43,707 nt of DNA from Dechloromonas sp. (GTDB taxonomy: Bacteria > Pseudomonadota > Gammaproteobacteria > Burkholderiales > Rhodocyclaceae). Location of the stretch: positions 1 through 43,707 of the forward strand of contig JAFLDQ010000009.1 of NCBI GenBank assembly GCA_017302355.1. The letters run 5' to 3'. Position numbers and translations under genes: made by a program. Every line of letters begins with the position of its first letter. Position 1 is the first letter of the stretch. This document shows, piece after piece, positions 34,853-43,149 of the stretch. The notes below the pieces were generated by a model, which was not told the origin of the DNA, made no database searches, and was given only the letters and a program-made list of their open reading frames with translations.

Positions 34853-35227
34853 TCAAGGCACCGCAACGGTGCACACACCGGCATGCGTATCGGCCAGCTC
34901 GCGCGCCGCCTCGAGATGCTCTCGGGTGGCAACCCACACGACCAGCCGGCAATCCTCTCCCAGCGCCGCCCAGCCTTGTCGCGCATAGCCCAGCGTCCAG
35001 CCGAAGGGGTTGCGCGCAAGTCCGACCGCGCTGACGTCCGCAACATAGGACGGCATCGCGCCCGGCACTTCCACGACGACCACGCCCCAATGGCGGAAGA
35101 CCCTCACCGCAGCCGGGTCGAGGGCGGATTCGATGCGGACGGTTGTACAGCCGACGAGCGCAAGCATCGCTGCGCTCATCGCCACCGCGGAGCAAGACCG
35201 GCTCGACCGCACCGTTGCGCTGCTCAT
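34853..35227 (-). CDS. Lipoprotein, 124 aa, possibly related to the duplicated-domain lipoprotein
   Basis: The signal MSSATVRSSRSCS to LALVGC gives a lipobox Cys27. The mature 98 residues include VRVFRHWGVVVVEVP, FGWTLGYARQGWAAL and a terminal Cys pair (EDCRLVVWV ... HAGVCTVAVP). The TLGY block recalls each half of the downstream 318-residue lipoprotein. The start has AAGGGG upstream. It is the first gene of a probable five-gene minus-strand cluster ending at 31310. Confidence 0.65.
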   Translation of the reverse strand: MSSATVRSSRSCSAVAMSAAMLALVGCTTVRIESALDPAAVRVFRHWGVVVVEVPGAMPSYVADVSAVGLARNPFGWTLGYARQGWAALGEDCRLVVWVATREHLEAARELADTHAGVCTVAVP

Positions 35228-35437
35228 TCTGCTTGCCCCTTGGAGACCGTCACCGCAGCGCGCGCTCCGTCATATGACCAATGACGATCGCAGCCGATGA
35301 ATCCGGTCTAGCACAGCGCGCCTCATTTGCAAGACGGCTGCAGCTGCACCGCCTCCCGCCCCCTCGCGTCCGGTGCCCACCTCCGAACGCCGAGCGGCTA
35401 ACATCACGGTTCCGCAACGCTGGAAACTCGATCGGCC

Positions 35438-35914
35438 ATGAAGCGATTCTTCCCGGGTGTGCTCGCCCTGCTGTTAGCCCCGTTCACCGCCGCTGCCGAC
35501 GAGATCGGCTGCGTCACCACCGCCTGGAAGCTGATCGGCGCCAATCACAAGGTCTGCGTCGAGGCCTTCCACGACCCCAAGGTGCCGGGCATCACCTGCC
35601 ATGTGAGCCAGGCGCGCACTGGCGGCGTGAAGGGCAGCTTCGGCCTGGCGCAGGATCCGTCGCAGTTCTCGCTCGCCTGCCGCCAGACAGGGCCGATCAC
35701 GCTGCCGGCGAAGCTGCCGAAGGACGAAGTGGTGTTTTCCGAGGACACCTCGCTGCTGTTCAAGGAAACACGCATCGTGCGCATGTGGGACGAGGCCAAC
35801 CGAACGCTGGTGTATCTGGCGATCAGCCGCCGCATCATCGAAGGCGCGCCGGCCAATGCCATCTCCACCGTGCCGGTGATGCCCTGGGGCCCGAAACCCG
35901 CCTCCGGTTCCTGA
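35438..35914 (+). CDS. creA: CreA family periplasmic protein
   Basis: A 158-residue secreted protein with a signal peptide (MKRFFPGVLALLLAPFTAAA). The mature part shows the CreA pattern: DEIGCVTTAWKLIGANHKVCVEAFHDP, VPGITCHVSQARTGG, SQFSLACRQTGPI with conserved cysteines, and LFKETRIVRMWDE. Function in the family is not established. It is divergent from the lipoprotein cluster; the 210-bp spacer shows no strong promoter by eye. Confidence 0.85.
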   Translation: MKRFFPGVLALLLAPFTAAADEIGCVTTAWKLIGANHKVCVEAFHDPKVPGITCHVSQARTGGVKGSFGLAQDPSQFSLACRQTGPITLPAKLPKDEVVFSEDTSLLFKETRIVRMWDEANRTLVYLAISRRIIEGAPANAISTVPVMPWGPKPASGS

Positions 35915-36088
35915 TTCCGCGCTGCGCGCGACCTCGGTCCGGCCCTCACCGGCGCGCCGGTGGTTTCCGGCCATGGCGCCCCAGACAGGGCTTACCCGAA
36001 GGTTCATCCGCCGAGGATTGGTGCATAATTCAACCTTCGATTACCCGCGCGTCGAACCGCTCCCTCGCCGGAGCGCCTTCAGAACACA

Positions 36089-36544
36089 ATGAGACCAAAC
36101 GAAGCGCCCTACCTGACCTACAAGCTCGACCTGATCAAGACCGTTCTGATGAAGGTCGGGAACACGCATTACAAGCAGGCGTTCGACCTCGGGGTACGCG
36201 AACTGAGGGTGCTGCGGCTGGTGCACGACTACCCGGGCATCACCGCGACCGACCTCGGCGGCCGGCTGGTCCTCGACAAGACGCTGCTGTCCAAGAACAT
36301 CTCCTTCCTCGAGGGTCGCGGCCTCATCACGCGTTGCGCCAACACCCAGGACAACCGCCAGCAGTGCCTGACCCTGACCGACGAAGGCAACCGCGTGTGG
36401 TCAGAGGCGGAGCGCATCGGACGCGGCCTCGAGGCCGACCTGTTCCGAGACTTCGGCGAGCAGGAGTGGGAAGCGCTGCACGGCATGCTCGACCGCATGA
36501 TGGTGTCGCTCGAGAACTGGAAAGAGCGCAACAAGGCCAAGTGA
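36089..36544 (+). CDS. MarR-family transcriptional regulator
   Basis: A 151-residue winged-helix regulator: dimerisation helices at both ends, recognition region RELRVLRLVHDYPGITATDLGG and LDKTLLSKNISFLEGRGLITR, and a wing with DNRQQCLTLTDEG. It is convergent with hoxW, 48 bp away; whether it controls the hydrogenase is unknown. CATAAT at 36024-36029 is a possible -10 for it. Confidence 0.85.
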   Translation: MRPNEAPYLTYKLDLIKTVLMKVGNTHYKQAFDLGVRELRVLRLVHDYPGITATDLGGRLVLDKTLLSKNISFLEGRGLITRCANTQDNRQQCLTLTDEGNRVWSEAERIGRGLEADLFRDFGEQEWEALHGMLDRMMVSLENWKERNKAK

Positions 36545-36592
36545 CTCGGGGCCGGCGTGCGGTTTGCCGCGCCGCGGCGTACCGCCGCTGCA

Positions 36593-37036
36593 TCAGCCCG
36601 AGGCCAACCACGCTCGGGTCCAACTGACGGCCGCTTCAAGATTGCGCAATGCGCCGCGCGTCGGCGCTTCACCCAGCGCCCACTGCTCACCCCGAATACC
36701 CAGCAGCCAAGCCGAGGGGGCTTCACCCTCCTGCGTGTCGGCATAGACCTGCAACACCGCCTCCGGCGACATCGCATGCGTGGTGAAGCTGGCGTCGCGC
36801 TGCGGGGCGAGGCGACGGACGCTGAACGGGGCGTCCGCTGCCATCGAGGCGTCGACAAACAGCACGCGCTCGCGGTCAACGAGGTCGAGCGCGTGTTCGA
36901 CCTGGAGCTGGAAGTCGGTGAGGCATTCGACGCCGGGGAGCTGCAGCGCGTCGATGGCGTCGGCGAACAGCGGGCCGAGGGCGTCGTCGCCGCGGCTGGG
37001 GTTGCCCCAGGAGAAGACCAGCGTGTCGGGTTTCAT
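36593..37036 (-). CDS. hoxW: Hydrogenase maturation protease HoxW
   Basis: The endopeptidase that removes the C-terminal peptide of HoxH after nickel insertion. The 147 residues begin with LVFSWGNPSRGDDALGP, the M52-type start with its conserved Asp for nickel sensing, followed by DFQLQVEHALDLVDRERVLFVDAS with the second acidic ligand and a HAMSPEAVL segment with the His. It ends the hoxFUYHW order, 64 bp after hoxH. Confidence 0.88.
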   Translation of the reverse strand: MKPDTLVFSWGNPSRGDDALGPLFADAIDALQLPGVECLTDFQLQVEHALDLVDRERVLFVDASMAADAPFSVRRLAPQRDASFTTHAMSPEAVLQVYADTQEGEAPSAWLLGIRGEQWALGEAPTRGALRNLEAAVSWTRAWLASG

Positions 37037-37100
37037 GGGGGCGTCCGGAGGTGGCCCGGTGGGCGCCGCGGGAGTAGGCAGCGCCCACCGGGGTGGTGGG

Positions 37101-38567
37101 TCAGTGCTTGTACTTGCGGTCGAGTTCCTGGCCTTCGGCGTCTACCAGCGTCACTTCCAGCGGCATCTTGCCCAGCGCGTGGGTGGCGCAGGACAGGCAG
37201 GGGTCGTAGGCGCGGATGGCGACTTCGATGTGGTTGAGCAGGCCTTCGGTGATTTCCTTGCCGTCGAGGTACTGCTTCGCAACCTCGCGCACCGCGGAGT
37301 TCATCGCCTGGTTGTTGTTGGTGGTGGAGACGATGAGGTTGGCCATCGTCACGAGGTCGTCGTCATCCACCTGGTAGTGGTGGAACAGCGTGCCGCGCGG
37401 GGCTTCGATGACGCCGACGCCTTCACGGCGGCGCTCGCCGGTCACGACGAGGTCGCTGCCTTCGATGTCGTCGTCGTGCAGCAACTCCTTGATGGTTTCG
37501 GCGGCGAACAGCATCTCGATCATGCGCGCCCAGTGGAAGCCGAGGGTGGCGTGCATCGGCTTGCCGCCGGCGTAGGCGACGAATTCGCGGCGCTCGTGCT
37601 CGGCGAAGGGGGTGGGGATGCTGTCGCAGTTCTGCACGCGGGCGAGCGGTCCGACCTTGTACCAGCCCTGCTCCGGCCCCATGGAGGTGAAGTACGGAAA
37701 CTTCATGTAGCTCCAGGGCTTCACTTCCTCGGTGATCAGCGTGTCGTAGGTCTGGTAGTCGACGTGGTCGAAAAGGATGTTGCCGGCGGCGTCCTTGGCG
37801 CGCAGCACGCCGTGGTAGAGGTTGAGGCTGCCGTCGGGCGCGACCATGCCCATGAAGTTGGACGGGAAGTTGCCGAAGCTGTCGTACAGCGCCGGGTTCT
37901 GCTCGTGCAGCTCACGGATGATCTTCACCGCGTCGCGGCTCCAGGCGATCATCTGGTAGGCGTCCTTCAGCAGCTCGGCGCGCTCGGCGGCGGTCAGCGA
38001 CTTGTTGACGCCGCCCGGAATGGAGCCGGTGCCATGCACGCGCTTGCCGGCGGTGAGGCGGATCACCTCCTGGCCATACTTGCGCAGCAGGATGCCCTTC
38101 TTGGCGATGTCGGGGTACTTCGCGGCGACGCCGACGATGTTGCGCTGAGCCACTTCCGAATCGAAGCCGAACAGCAGGTCGGGCGAGGACAGGTGGAAGA
38201 AGTGCAGCGCGTGCGACTGCAGGATCTGGCCGTAGTGCATCAGGCGGCGCATCTTCTCGGCGGTGGGCGTCAGGCGGTCGGCGCCGACGATCACGTCCAG
38301 CGCCTTGCTCGCCGCCAGGTGGTGCGACACCGGGCAGATGCCGCACAGGCGCTGCACCATGACCGGCACTTCCCAGTAAGGGCGGCCCTGGATGAAGCGC
38401 TCGAAGCCGCGGAACTCGACGATGTGCAGGCGCACCTGATGCACCTTGTTGTGCTCGTCGAGCAGGATCGTGACCTTGCCGTGGCCCTCCACGCGCGATA
38501 CGGGGTCGATGGCGACGCGGCGCAGGTTCTCGCTGGCGACGGGGGCGGTTTCGAGTTCGAAGCTCAT
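37101..38567 (-). CDS. hoxH: NAD-reducing hydrogenase large subunit HoxH
   Basis: The [NiFe]-site subunit of a group 3d bidirectional hydrogenase, 488 residues. The N-terminal nickel motif is RLCGICPVSHHLAASKALD and the C-terminal one DPCLSCATH, so all four Ni-binding cysteines are present. A 25-residue extension after that His, starting ALGKMPLEV, is the expected substrate of HoxW. EGHGKVTI near the start carries the usual conserved Glu. Follows hoxY by about 15 nt. Confidence 0.96.
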   Translation of the reverse strand: MSFELETAPVASENLRRVAIDPVSRVEGHGKVTILLDEHNKVHQVRLHIVEFRGFERFIQGRPYWEVPVMVQRLCGICPVSHHLAASKALDVIVGADRLTPTAEKMRRLMHYGQILQSHALHFFHLSSPDLLFGFDSEVAQRNIVGVAAKYPDIAKKGILLRKYGQEVIRLTAGKRVHGTGSIPGGVNKSLTAAERAELLKDAYQMIAWSRDAVKIIRELHEQNPALYDSFGNFPSNFMGMVAPDGSLNLYHGVLRAKDAAGNILFDHVDYQTYDTLITEEVKPWSYMKFPYFTSMGPEQGWYKVGPLARVQNCDSIPTPFAEHERREFVAYAGGKPMHATLGFHWARMIEMLFAAETIKELLHDDDIEGSDLVVTGERRREGVGVIEAPRGTLFHHYQVDDDDLVTMANLIVSTTNNNQAMNSAVREVAKQYLDGKEITEGLLNHIEVAIRAYDPCLSCATHALGKMPLEVTLVDAEGQELDRKYKH

Positions 38568-38582
38568 GTCAGTCTCGCGGAA

Positions 38583-39161
38583 TCAGTCATAGTGCAGCAG
38601 CCCATGCCCCAGCACGGGGTCCCTGCCCTCGATGAGCTGGGTCAGGAAGGCCCAGATGGCGTCGCCCGTTGGCGGGCAGCCGGGCAGGAAGTAGTCGATC
38701 TTCACCACCTCGTGCACCGGATGCACCTGGTTGAGCGGCAGCGGCAGTTCAGGGTCGTTGGGGATCTGGCTGCCGTCGGCAAGGCCGTGGCCGGTGCGGT
38801 AGACCTGCTGCAGGATGTCGGCGATCTGCAGGTGGTTGCGCTGCGCCGGCAGACCGCCATTCACTGCGCAGGCGCCGAGCGCGATCAGCACCTTGCAGTT
38901 GGCGCGGAACTCGCGCAGCACGTGCACGTTCTCGGCATTGCACACGCCGCCTTCGATCAGGCCGATGTCGCAGGGTCCGCAATGCTTGATGTCGGTGATC
39001 GGCGAGCGGTCGAACTCGACCAGTTCGAGCAGCGGCAGGATGCGCTCGTCAATGTCGAGGAAGGACATGTGGCAGCCGAAGCAGCCGGCCAGCGACACGG
39101 TGGCGACCTTGAGCTTGCGCGGCATGGTCACAGTGCCGGACTCCATCATTTCGGTGCTCAT
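38583..39161 (-). CDS. hoxY: NAD-reducing hydrogenase small subunit HoxY
   Basis: The electron-transfer small subunit, 192 residues from the ATG at 39161 (a GTG at 39164 is in frame). Cysteine ligands of the proximal 4Fe-4S cluster are in SLAGCFGCHMS, GACAVNGG and LPGCPPTGD. There is no twin-arginine signal, as expected for the cytoplasmic NAD-linked type. The start shares one base with the hoxU stop (TGATG). Confidence 0.95.
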   Translation of the reverse strand: MSTEMMESGTVTMPRKLKVATVSLAGCFGCHMSFLDIDERILPLLELVEFDRSPITDIKHCGPCDIGLIEGGVCNAENVHVLREFRANCKVLIALGACAVNGGLPAQRNHLQIADILQQVYRTGHGLADGSQIPNDPELPLPLNQVHPVHEVVKIDYFLPGCPPTGDAIWAFLTQLIEGRDPVLGHGLLHYD

Positions 39162-39886
39162 CACCCGGCCTCCTTCACGCCATCGGCGACCTTCTCGACA
39201 GCCTTCTCGCTGATCGGCTTTTCGTCGTATTCACGCGCCCCGATCGGCACCGCAAAGCCGACCCGCTTCTTCAGGATCACGCCCACCGGGCAGACCTCGG
39301 CGGCGCGGTCGGTGACTGCGAAGTCGGTATCGGCCAGCCGGCCGGTTTCGCTATTGACGATGAGGTGCGACCTGGCGCCACGGCCCGACAGCGCGAACAC
39401 GTCCTTGCCGTCCACTTCGCGGCTGGCGCGCACGCACAGCTCGCACATGATGCAGCGGTTGAAATCCAGCAGCACGTCGGGGTGGGACGCGTCCACCGCG
39501 CGGTCGGGGTAGAAGTGGTCGAAGTGCGGGCTCAACATGCCCATCTCGTAGGCGGTGGCCTGCAGCACGCAATTGCCGCTCTTCTCGCACGAGGGACAGA
39601 AGTGGTTGCCCTCGACGAACAGCAGCTGCAGCAGCGTGCGGCGCTTGGCGGTGAGCTCCTCGGTCTTGTTCTCGACCTCCTGGCCAGCCGCGGCACGCGT
39701 TGTGCAGGCGGTGGCGAAGCGGCCGCCGATCTTCACCGTGCACAGCTTGCACGAGCCGTGCGCGGTGAAGTCCGGATGCCAGCACAGGTGCGGGATGTAT
39801 TTGCCGGCCGCGGCGGCGGCCTGCATCACGGTCTGGCCGGGGGTGAAGGAGACGTCCTCGCCGTCGAGCAGAAAGCTGTTGTTCAT
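39161..39886 (-). CDS. hoxU: NAD-reducing hydrogenase diaphorase subunit HoxU
   Basis: An iron-sulphur relay subunit, 241 residues, related to the N-terminal part of NuoG. A 2Fe-2S ferredoxin-like domain (HLCWHPDFTAHGSCKLC, then ATACTT), a His-Cys3 site (HFCPSCEKSGNC) and a 4Fe-4S set (RCIMCELCVRAS with a later EVCPVG) are visible. The start overlaps the hoxF stop by 4 nt (ATGA). Confidence 0.95.
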   Translation of the reverse strand: MNNSFLLDGEDVSFTPGQTVMQAAAAAGKYIPHLCWHPDFTAHGSCKLCTVKIGGRFATACTTRAAAGQEVENKTEELTAKRRTLLQLLFVEGNHFCPSCEKSGNCVLQATAYEMGMLSPHFDHFYPDRAVDASHPDVLLDFNRCIMCELCVRASREVDGKDVFALSGRGARSHLIVNSETGRLADTDFAVTDRAAEVCPVGVILKKRVGFAVPIGAREYDEKPISEKAVEKVADGVKEAG

Positions 39887-41700
39887 GACTGGGCCTCGCT
39901 CGGGGTTTCGCCGGCATGGGCGCTGAGGTTGTCGGTGAGGTGCGCGCCGGGATCGTCGCGGCCGGTCATGCGCCGCGCCTGCGACAGCGCCGCGTCGAGA
40001 TCGAAGCCGGGCTCGTAGTCGGGCGAATGCAGGCGGCGGTCGAAGGCCGGGCGGAACTTGGCGAGCATGTCGCGCAGCGCGAGCGTCGCAGTGTTGCCCA
40101 GGCCGCAGTGGCTGGCGCCCTGCATCAGGCGGTGCATCTTCTCCATTTCGTCGAGGTCGTAGGGCGAGCCGTGGTCGTTGGCGAGCTTGTCCAGCAGCCG
40201 CGCATTGACTGCGGTGCCCACCCGGCACGGCGTGCAGAAGCCGCAGCTCTCGTGGGCGAAGAAGTGGGCGAAGTTGCGCGCCACCTCGAACATGTCGCGC
40301 GAGCGGTCGAACACCATGATCGAGCCGCCGGTGGGCACGTCCTCGAAGGCGATGCGGCGGCCGAACTCGTCTGCCGCCAGGCAGGAGCCCGCCGCGCCGG
40401 CGGTGGTGACCGCCTGGGTGTCCTGCGCACCCGCTGCTGCGAGCACTTCGGCGACGGTGACGCCGAAGGGGAATTCGTAAATGCCGGGCCGTTCGACATC
40501 GCCCGATACCGACAGCAGCTTGGTGCCGGTGGAAGACGGCGTGCCGATGGCGCGGAACCATTCGCCGCCCCTGACCGCGATCAGCGCGGCCAGCGCCAGC
40601 GTTTCGACGTTGTTGACCGTGGTGGGCTGGCCGAGGTAGCCGTGCGTGACCGGGAACGGCGGGCGGATGCGCGGCTTGCCCGGCTTGCCCTCGAGCGATT
40701 CGATCAGCGCCGACTCCTCGCCGCAGATGTAGGCGCCGGCGCCGAGGTGGATCTCGATGTCGAAGGTGAAGCCGCGGCCGAGGATGTTGCGCCCCAGCAG
40801 CCCGGCCTCGCGCCGCTGCGCCAGCCGCGTCTCCAGCCGGTCGAGCAGGTAGCGGTATTCGCCGCGCAGGTAGATGAAACCCTTGCTCGCGCCGATGGCG
40901 AAGCCGGCGATGCACATGCCGTCGACCACCATGTCGAAGTACGAACTGAGCAGCACGCGGTCCTTGAAGGTGCCCGGCTCACCCTCGTCGGCGTTGCAGA
41001 TCACGTAGTGCGCATCGCCCCAGGCGTCGCGGCAGGAGCGCCACTTGATGTCGCTGCCGAAGCCCGCGCCCCCCCTGCCGCGCAGGGCGGAGCGCTCGAT
41101 CTCGCCGAGCAGCCCGGCGGGGCCGCGATCCAGCGCCGCGGCCAGCGCCGCGCCCGGCGCCAGGCCGTGGTCGAGCAGCACGTCGCGGCGGCGGATGTTG
41201 TCCTCGACATGGAACCAGTCCGAAGGCCAGTCGCCCACCGGCACGCGGCGGCGGATCAGGTGCGCCATCTCGTCGATGCGCTCGGGCGTGAGGCGGGTGA
41301 CGGTGCGGTAGTTGGCCAGCAGCGCCGGGCCCTGGTCGCACATGCCGGTGCAGGAGGTGGCATCGACGCTGACCAGGCCGTCCTCCGACACATGGCCGGG
41401 CTCCAGCCACAGCTTTTCGCACAGCGAGCGCATCAGGTCCTGGTTGCCCAGCATGCGGTCGGTGATGTTGTCGGAGAACAGGATGCGGTACTCGCCCAGC
41501 GGACGGGTGTGGAAGAAGCTGTAAAAGCCGGCGGTGCTTTCCACCTGCGCCCGCGGCCAGCCGATGCCCTCGGCGATCGCGCTGAGTGTCGCGGGAGAAA
41601 GCCAGCCTGCCACGTCCTGCACCTCGCGCAGGATCTGCACGAGACGGGTGCCGTCGCGCGCATGCCGGTCGAGAATGGTTTCGATCTTCGCTGCTGCCAC
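39883..41700 (-). CDS. hoxF: NAD-reducing hydrogenase diaphorase subunit HoxF
   Basis: The NADH/FMN-binding subunit, a natural fusion of NuoE-like (about 1-160) and NuoF-like (about 175-600) parts. NAD site GRGGAGFG near 208, FMN site NADEGEPGTFKDR near 236 and 4Fe-4S ligands ESCGFCTPCRVG near 484 with Cys near 532. The NuoE-like part keeps only the CTGMC pair, consistent with no 2Fe-2S cluster there. The GTG at 41700 is preferred because AGGAGG lies 7 nt upstream; the ATG at 41742 has no such site. About 605 residues. Confidence 0.93.
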   Translation of the reverse strand: MAAAKIETILDRHARDGTRLVQILREVQDVAGWLSPATLSAIAEGIGWPRAQVESTAGFYSFFHTRPLGEYRILFSDNITDRMLGNQDLMRSLCEKLWLEPGHVSEDGLVSVDATSCTGMCDQGPALLANYRTVTRLTPERIDEMAHLIRRRVPVGDWPSDWFHVEDNIRRRDVLLDHGLAPGAALAAALDRGPAGLLGEIERSALRGRGGAGFGSDIKWRSCRDAWGDAHYVICNADEGEPGTFKDRVLLSSYFDMVVDGMCIAGFAIGASKGFIYLRGEYRYLLDRLETRLAQRREAGLLGRNILGRGFTFDIEIHLGAGAYICGEESALIESLEGKPGKPRIRPPFPVTHGYLGQPTTVNNVETLALAALIAVRGGEWFRAIGTPSSTGTKLLSVSGDVERPGIYEFPFGVTVAEVLAAAGAQDTQAVTTAGAAGSCLAADEFGRRIAFEDVPTGGSIMVFDRSRDMFEVARNFAHFFAHESCGFCTPCRVGTAVNARLLDKLANDHGSPYDLDEMEKMHRLMQGASHCGLGNTATLALRDMLAKFRPAFDRRLHSPDYEPGFDLDAALSQARRMTGRDDPGAHLTDNLSAHAGETPSEAQS

Positions 41701-41813
41701 GCTGTCCTCCTGTGAGCCAGGGATGCGCAGGGAATCGTGCATCGACTTGATGACGATTTTGCCGCGCTGCGGCGCGCAATTACAATGATCCCGAGCGAAT
41801 TACTGATCCGCTT

Positions 41814-41827
41814 GTGACCTGCGTCAA
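41814..41827. promoter_or_regulatory. FNR/Dnr-like dyad between hoxF and hypA
   Basis: GTGAC-CTGC-GTCAA is one base off the symmetric TTGAC-N4-GTCAA, a form close to the FNR consensus TTGAT-N4-ATCAA. It sits in the divergent spacer, 29 nt before the hypA ATG and about 115 nt from the hoxF start. Oxygen control of the hydrogenase genes would make sense, but its distance to the best -10 for hox (TGTAAT, 41784-41779) is not the usual one. Confidence 0.4.
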
Positions 41828-41856
41828 TCCAGGCACGGACCCCCGGGAGGCTTGCC

Positions 41857-42198
41857 ATGCATGAGCTGTCGCTGGCCGAGAGCGCGATCGCGCTGATCGA
41901 TGATGCAGCCCGGCGCGAGCATTTCCATCGCGTGCGGGTCGTGCGCATGGAAATTGGCGCGCTGTCCTGCGTTGAATCGGACGCACTGCGCTTCGCCTTC
42001 GAGTCGGCCAGCCGCGGCACCTGTGCGGAGGGCGCGCGGCTCGACATCGTGACGACCCCGGGTGAAGGCGAGTGCGCTGGCTGCGGCATCCGCGCGGCAA
42101 TGGAAACGCTCTACGATCTGTGCCCGAAGTGCGAATCGCGCCCGCTCAAGGTGGTGCGCGGCACGGAAATGCGGGTCAAGGATCTGGACGTCGAATAA
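41857..42198 (+). CDS. hypA: Hydrogenase nickel incorporation protein HypA
   Basis: The nickel metallochaperone for hydrogenase, 113 residues. The N-terminal MHELSLAESAI carries the Met-His nickel site, VVRMEIGALSCVESDALRFAF is typical, and the zinc site is the CAGC and CPKC pair. The ATG follows GGGAGG. First gene of a plus-strand hypABF run, divergent from hox. Confidence 0.95.
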   Translation: MHELSLAESAIALIDDAARREHFHRVRVVRMEIGALSCVESDALRFAFESASRGTCAEGARLDIVTTPGEGECAGCGIRAAMETLYDLCPKCESRPLKVVRGTEMRVKDLDVE

Positions 42199-42213
42199 TC
42201 GGGAGCACGAGGC

Positions 42214-43149
42214 ATGTGTACCACCTGCGGTTGCGGCGGCGACAGCGCCACCATCGATCACCACCACGCCGGCCATCCCTACGCGCCACGCCGCCGCGCG
42301 GTCGAACCTTCATCCAAGGCGGCTCCAGAAAACCGGGACGCCCTGCCGGACGCAGCAGCCGGCGCCGCGGCATCCGCAGTCGCGGCCTCCGCCGCAGCTC
42401 ACCTGCGCCACGTTTCCATCGAGCAGGATCTGCTCGCCCGCAACGATGCCGAGGCCGCGGCAAACCGCCGCGCGTTCGCCGAGGCCGGCGTGTTCGCGCT
42501 CAACCTGGTCTCCAGCCCCGGCTCGGGCAAGACCACGCTGCTGGTGAAGACCATCGAGCGCCTGGCCGGCCGCATCCCGCTGGCGGTGATCGAGGGCGAC
42601 CAGCAGACCAGCAACGACGCCGAGCGCATCCGCGCCACCGGCGCGCCGGCCACCCAGATCAACACCGGCAAGGGCTGCCACCTGGATGCGCGCATGGTGG
42701 GCGACGCGATGACCAGCCTGCCGCTCATGCGCGGCGGCCTGCTGATGATCGAGAACGTCGGCAACCTGGTGTGCCCGGCGGCGTTCGATCTCGGCGAAGC
42801 GCACAAGGTGGTGATCCTGTCGGTGACCGAGGGCGAGGACAAGCCGCTGAAGTACCCCGACATGTTCCGCGCCGCCGACCTGATGCTGCTCAACAAGTGC
42901 GACCTGCTGCCCTACCTGCAGTTCGACGTCGTGCAGGCCGAAGCCTTTGCGCGCCGCGTGAATCCCGACATCCGCATCATCCGCGTGTCGGCCACCAGCG
43001 GTCTGGGCATGGACGAATGGGTGGAGTGGCTCGCTGGCGGCTGCGCACATACCTGTGGGAGCGGACCTGGCCGCGATGGGGTCGCAGGGCCCGACGCTGC
43101 CCGGGTCGCGGCCAGGTCCGCGCCCACACCAGAAAGCGCTCACCGATGA
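42214..43149 (+). CDS. hypB: Hydrogenase nickel incorporation GTPase HypB
   Basis: The GTPase that works with HypA in nickel delivery. The 311 residues begin MCTTCGCGG (N-terminal nickel motif), have a short His cluster (HHHAGH) and an Ala-rich linker, the P-loop SSPGSGKTT near 100-108, [23 protein letters not shown] and [12 protein letters not shown]. The GTPase domain ends near residue 275 ([11 protein letters not shown]); the last approximately 32 residues are encoded by a REP-like inverted pair (43054-43128) and look like a foreign tail. The stop overlaps hypF (ATGA). Confidence 0.95.
   Translation: MCTTCGCGGDSATIDHHHAGHPYAPRRRAVEPSSKAAPENRDALPDAAAGAAASAVAASAAAHLRHVSIEQDLLARNDAEAAANRRAFAEAGVFALNLVSSPGSGKTTLLVKTIERLAGRIPLAVIEGDQQTSNDAERIRATGAPATQINTGKGCHLDARMVGDAMTSLPLMRGGLLMIENVGNLVCPAAFDLGEAHKVVILSVTEGEDKPLKYPDMFRAADLMLLNKCDLLPYLQFDVVQAEAFARRVNPDIRIIRVSATSGLGMDEWVEWLAGGCAHTCGSGPGRDGVAGPDAARVAARSAPTPESAHR
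43054..43128. repeat. REP-like inverted pair (BIME-like) inside hypB
   Basis: Two copies of a 23-24 nt element beginning TGTGGGAGCGGACCTGG (43054-43077) lie in inverted orientation, the second at 43105-43128, separated by 27 nt. Their ends match almost perfectly (one internal mismatch in the CGCTCCCACA end). The form TGTGGGAGCGG...CCGCGA is that of REP elements known from Pseudomonas and related proteobacteria. The pair can fold into a long hairpin within the hypB mRNA. Confidence 0.75.

Noticed and set aside
41701..41856. Sigma54 promoter for hox or hyp
   Set aside because: No GG-N10-GC pair with acceptable flanks was found on either strand of the spacer.
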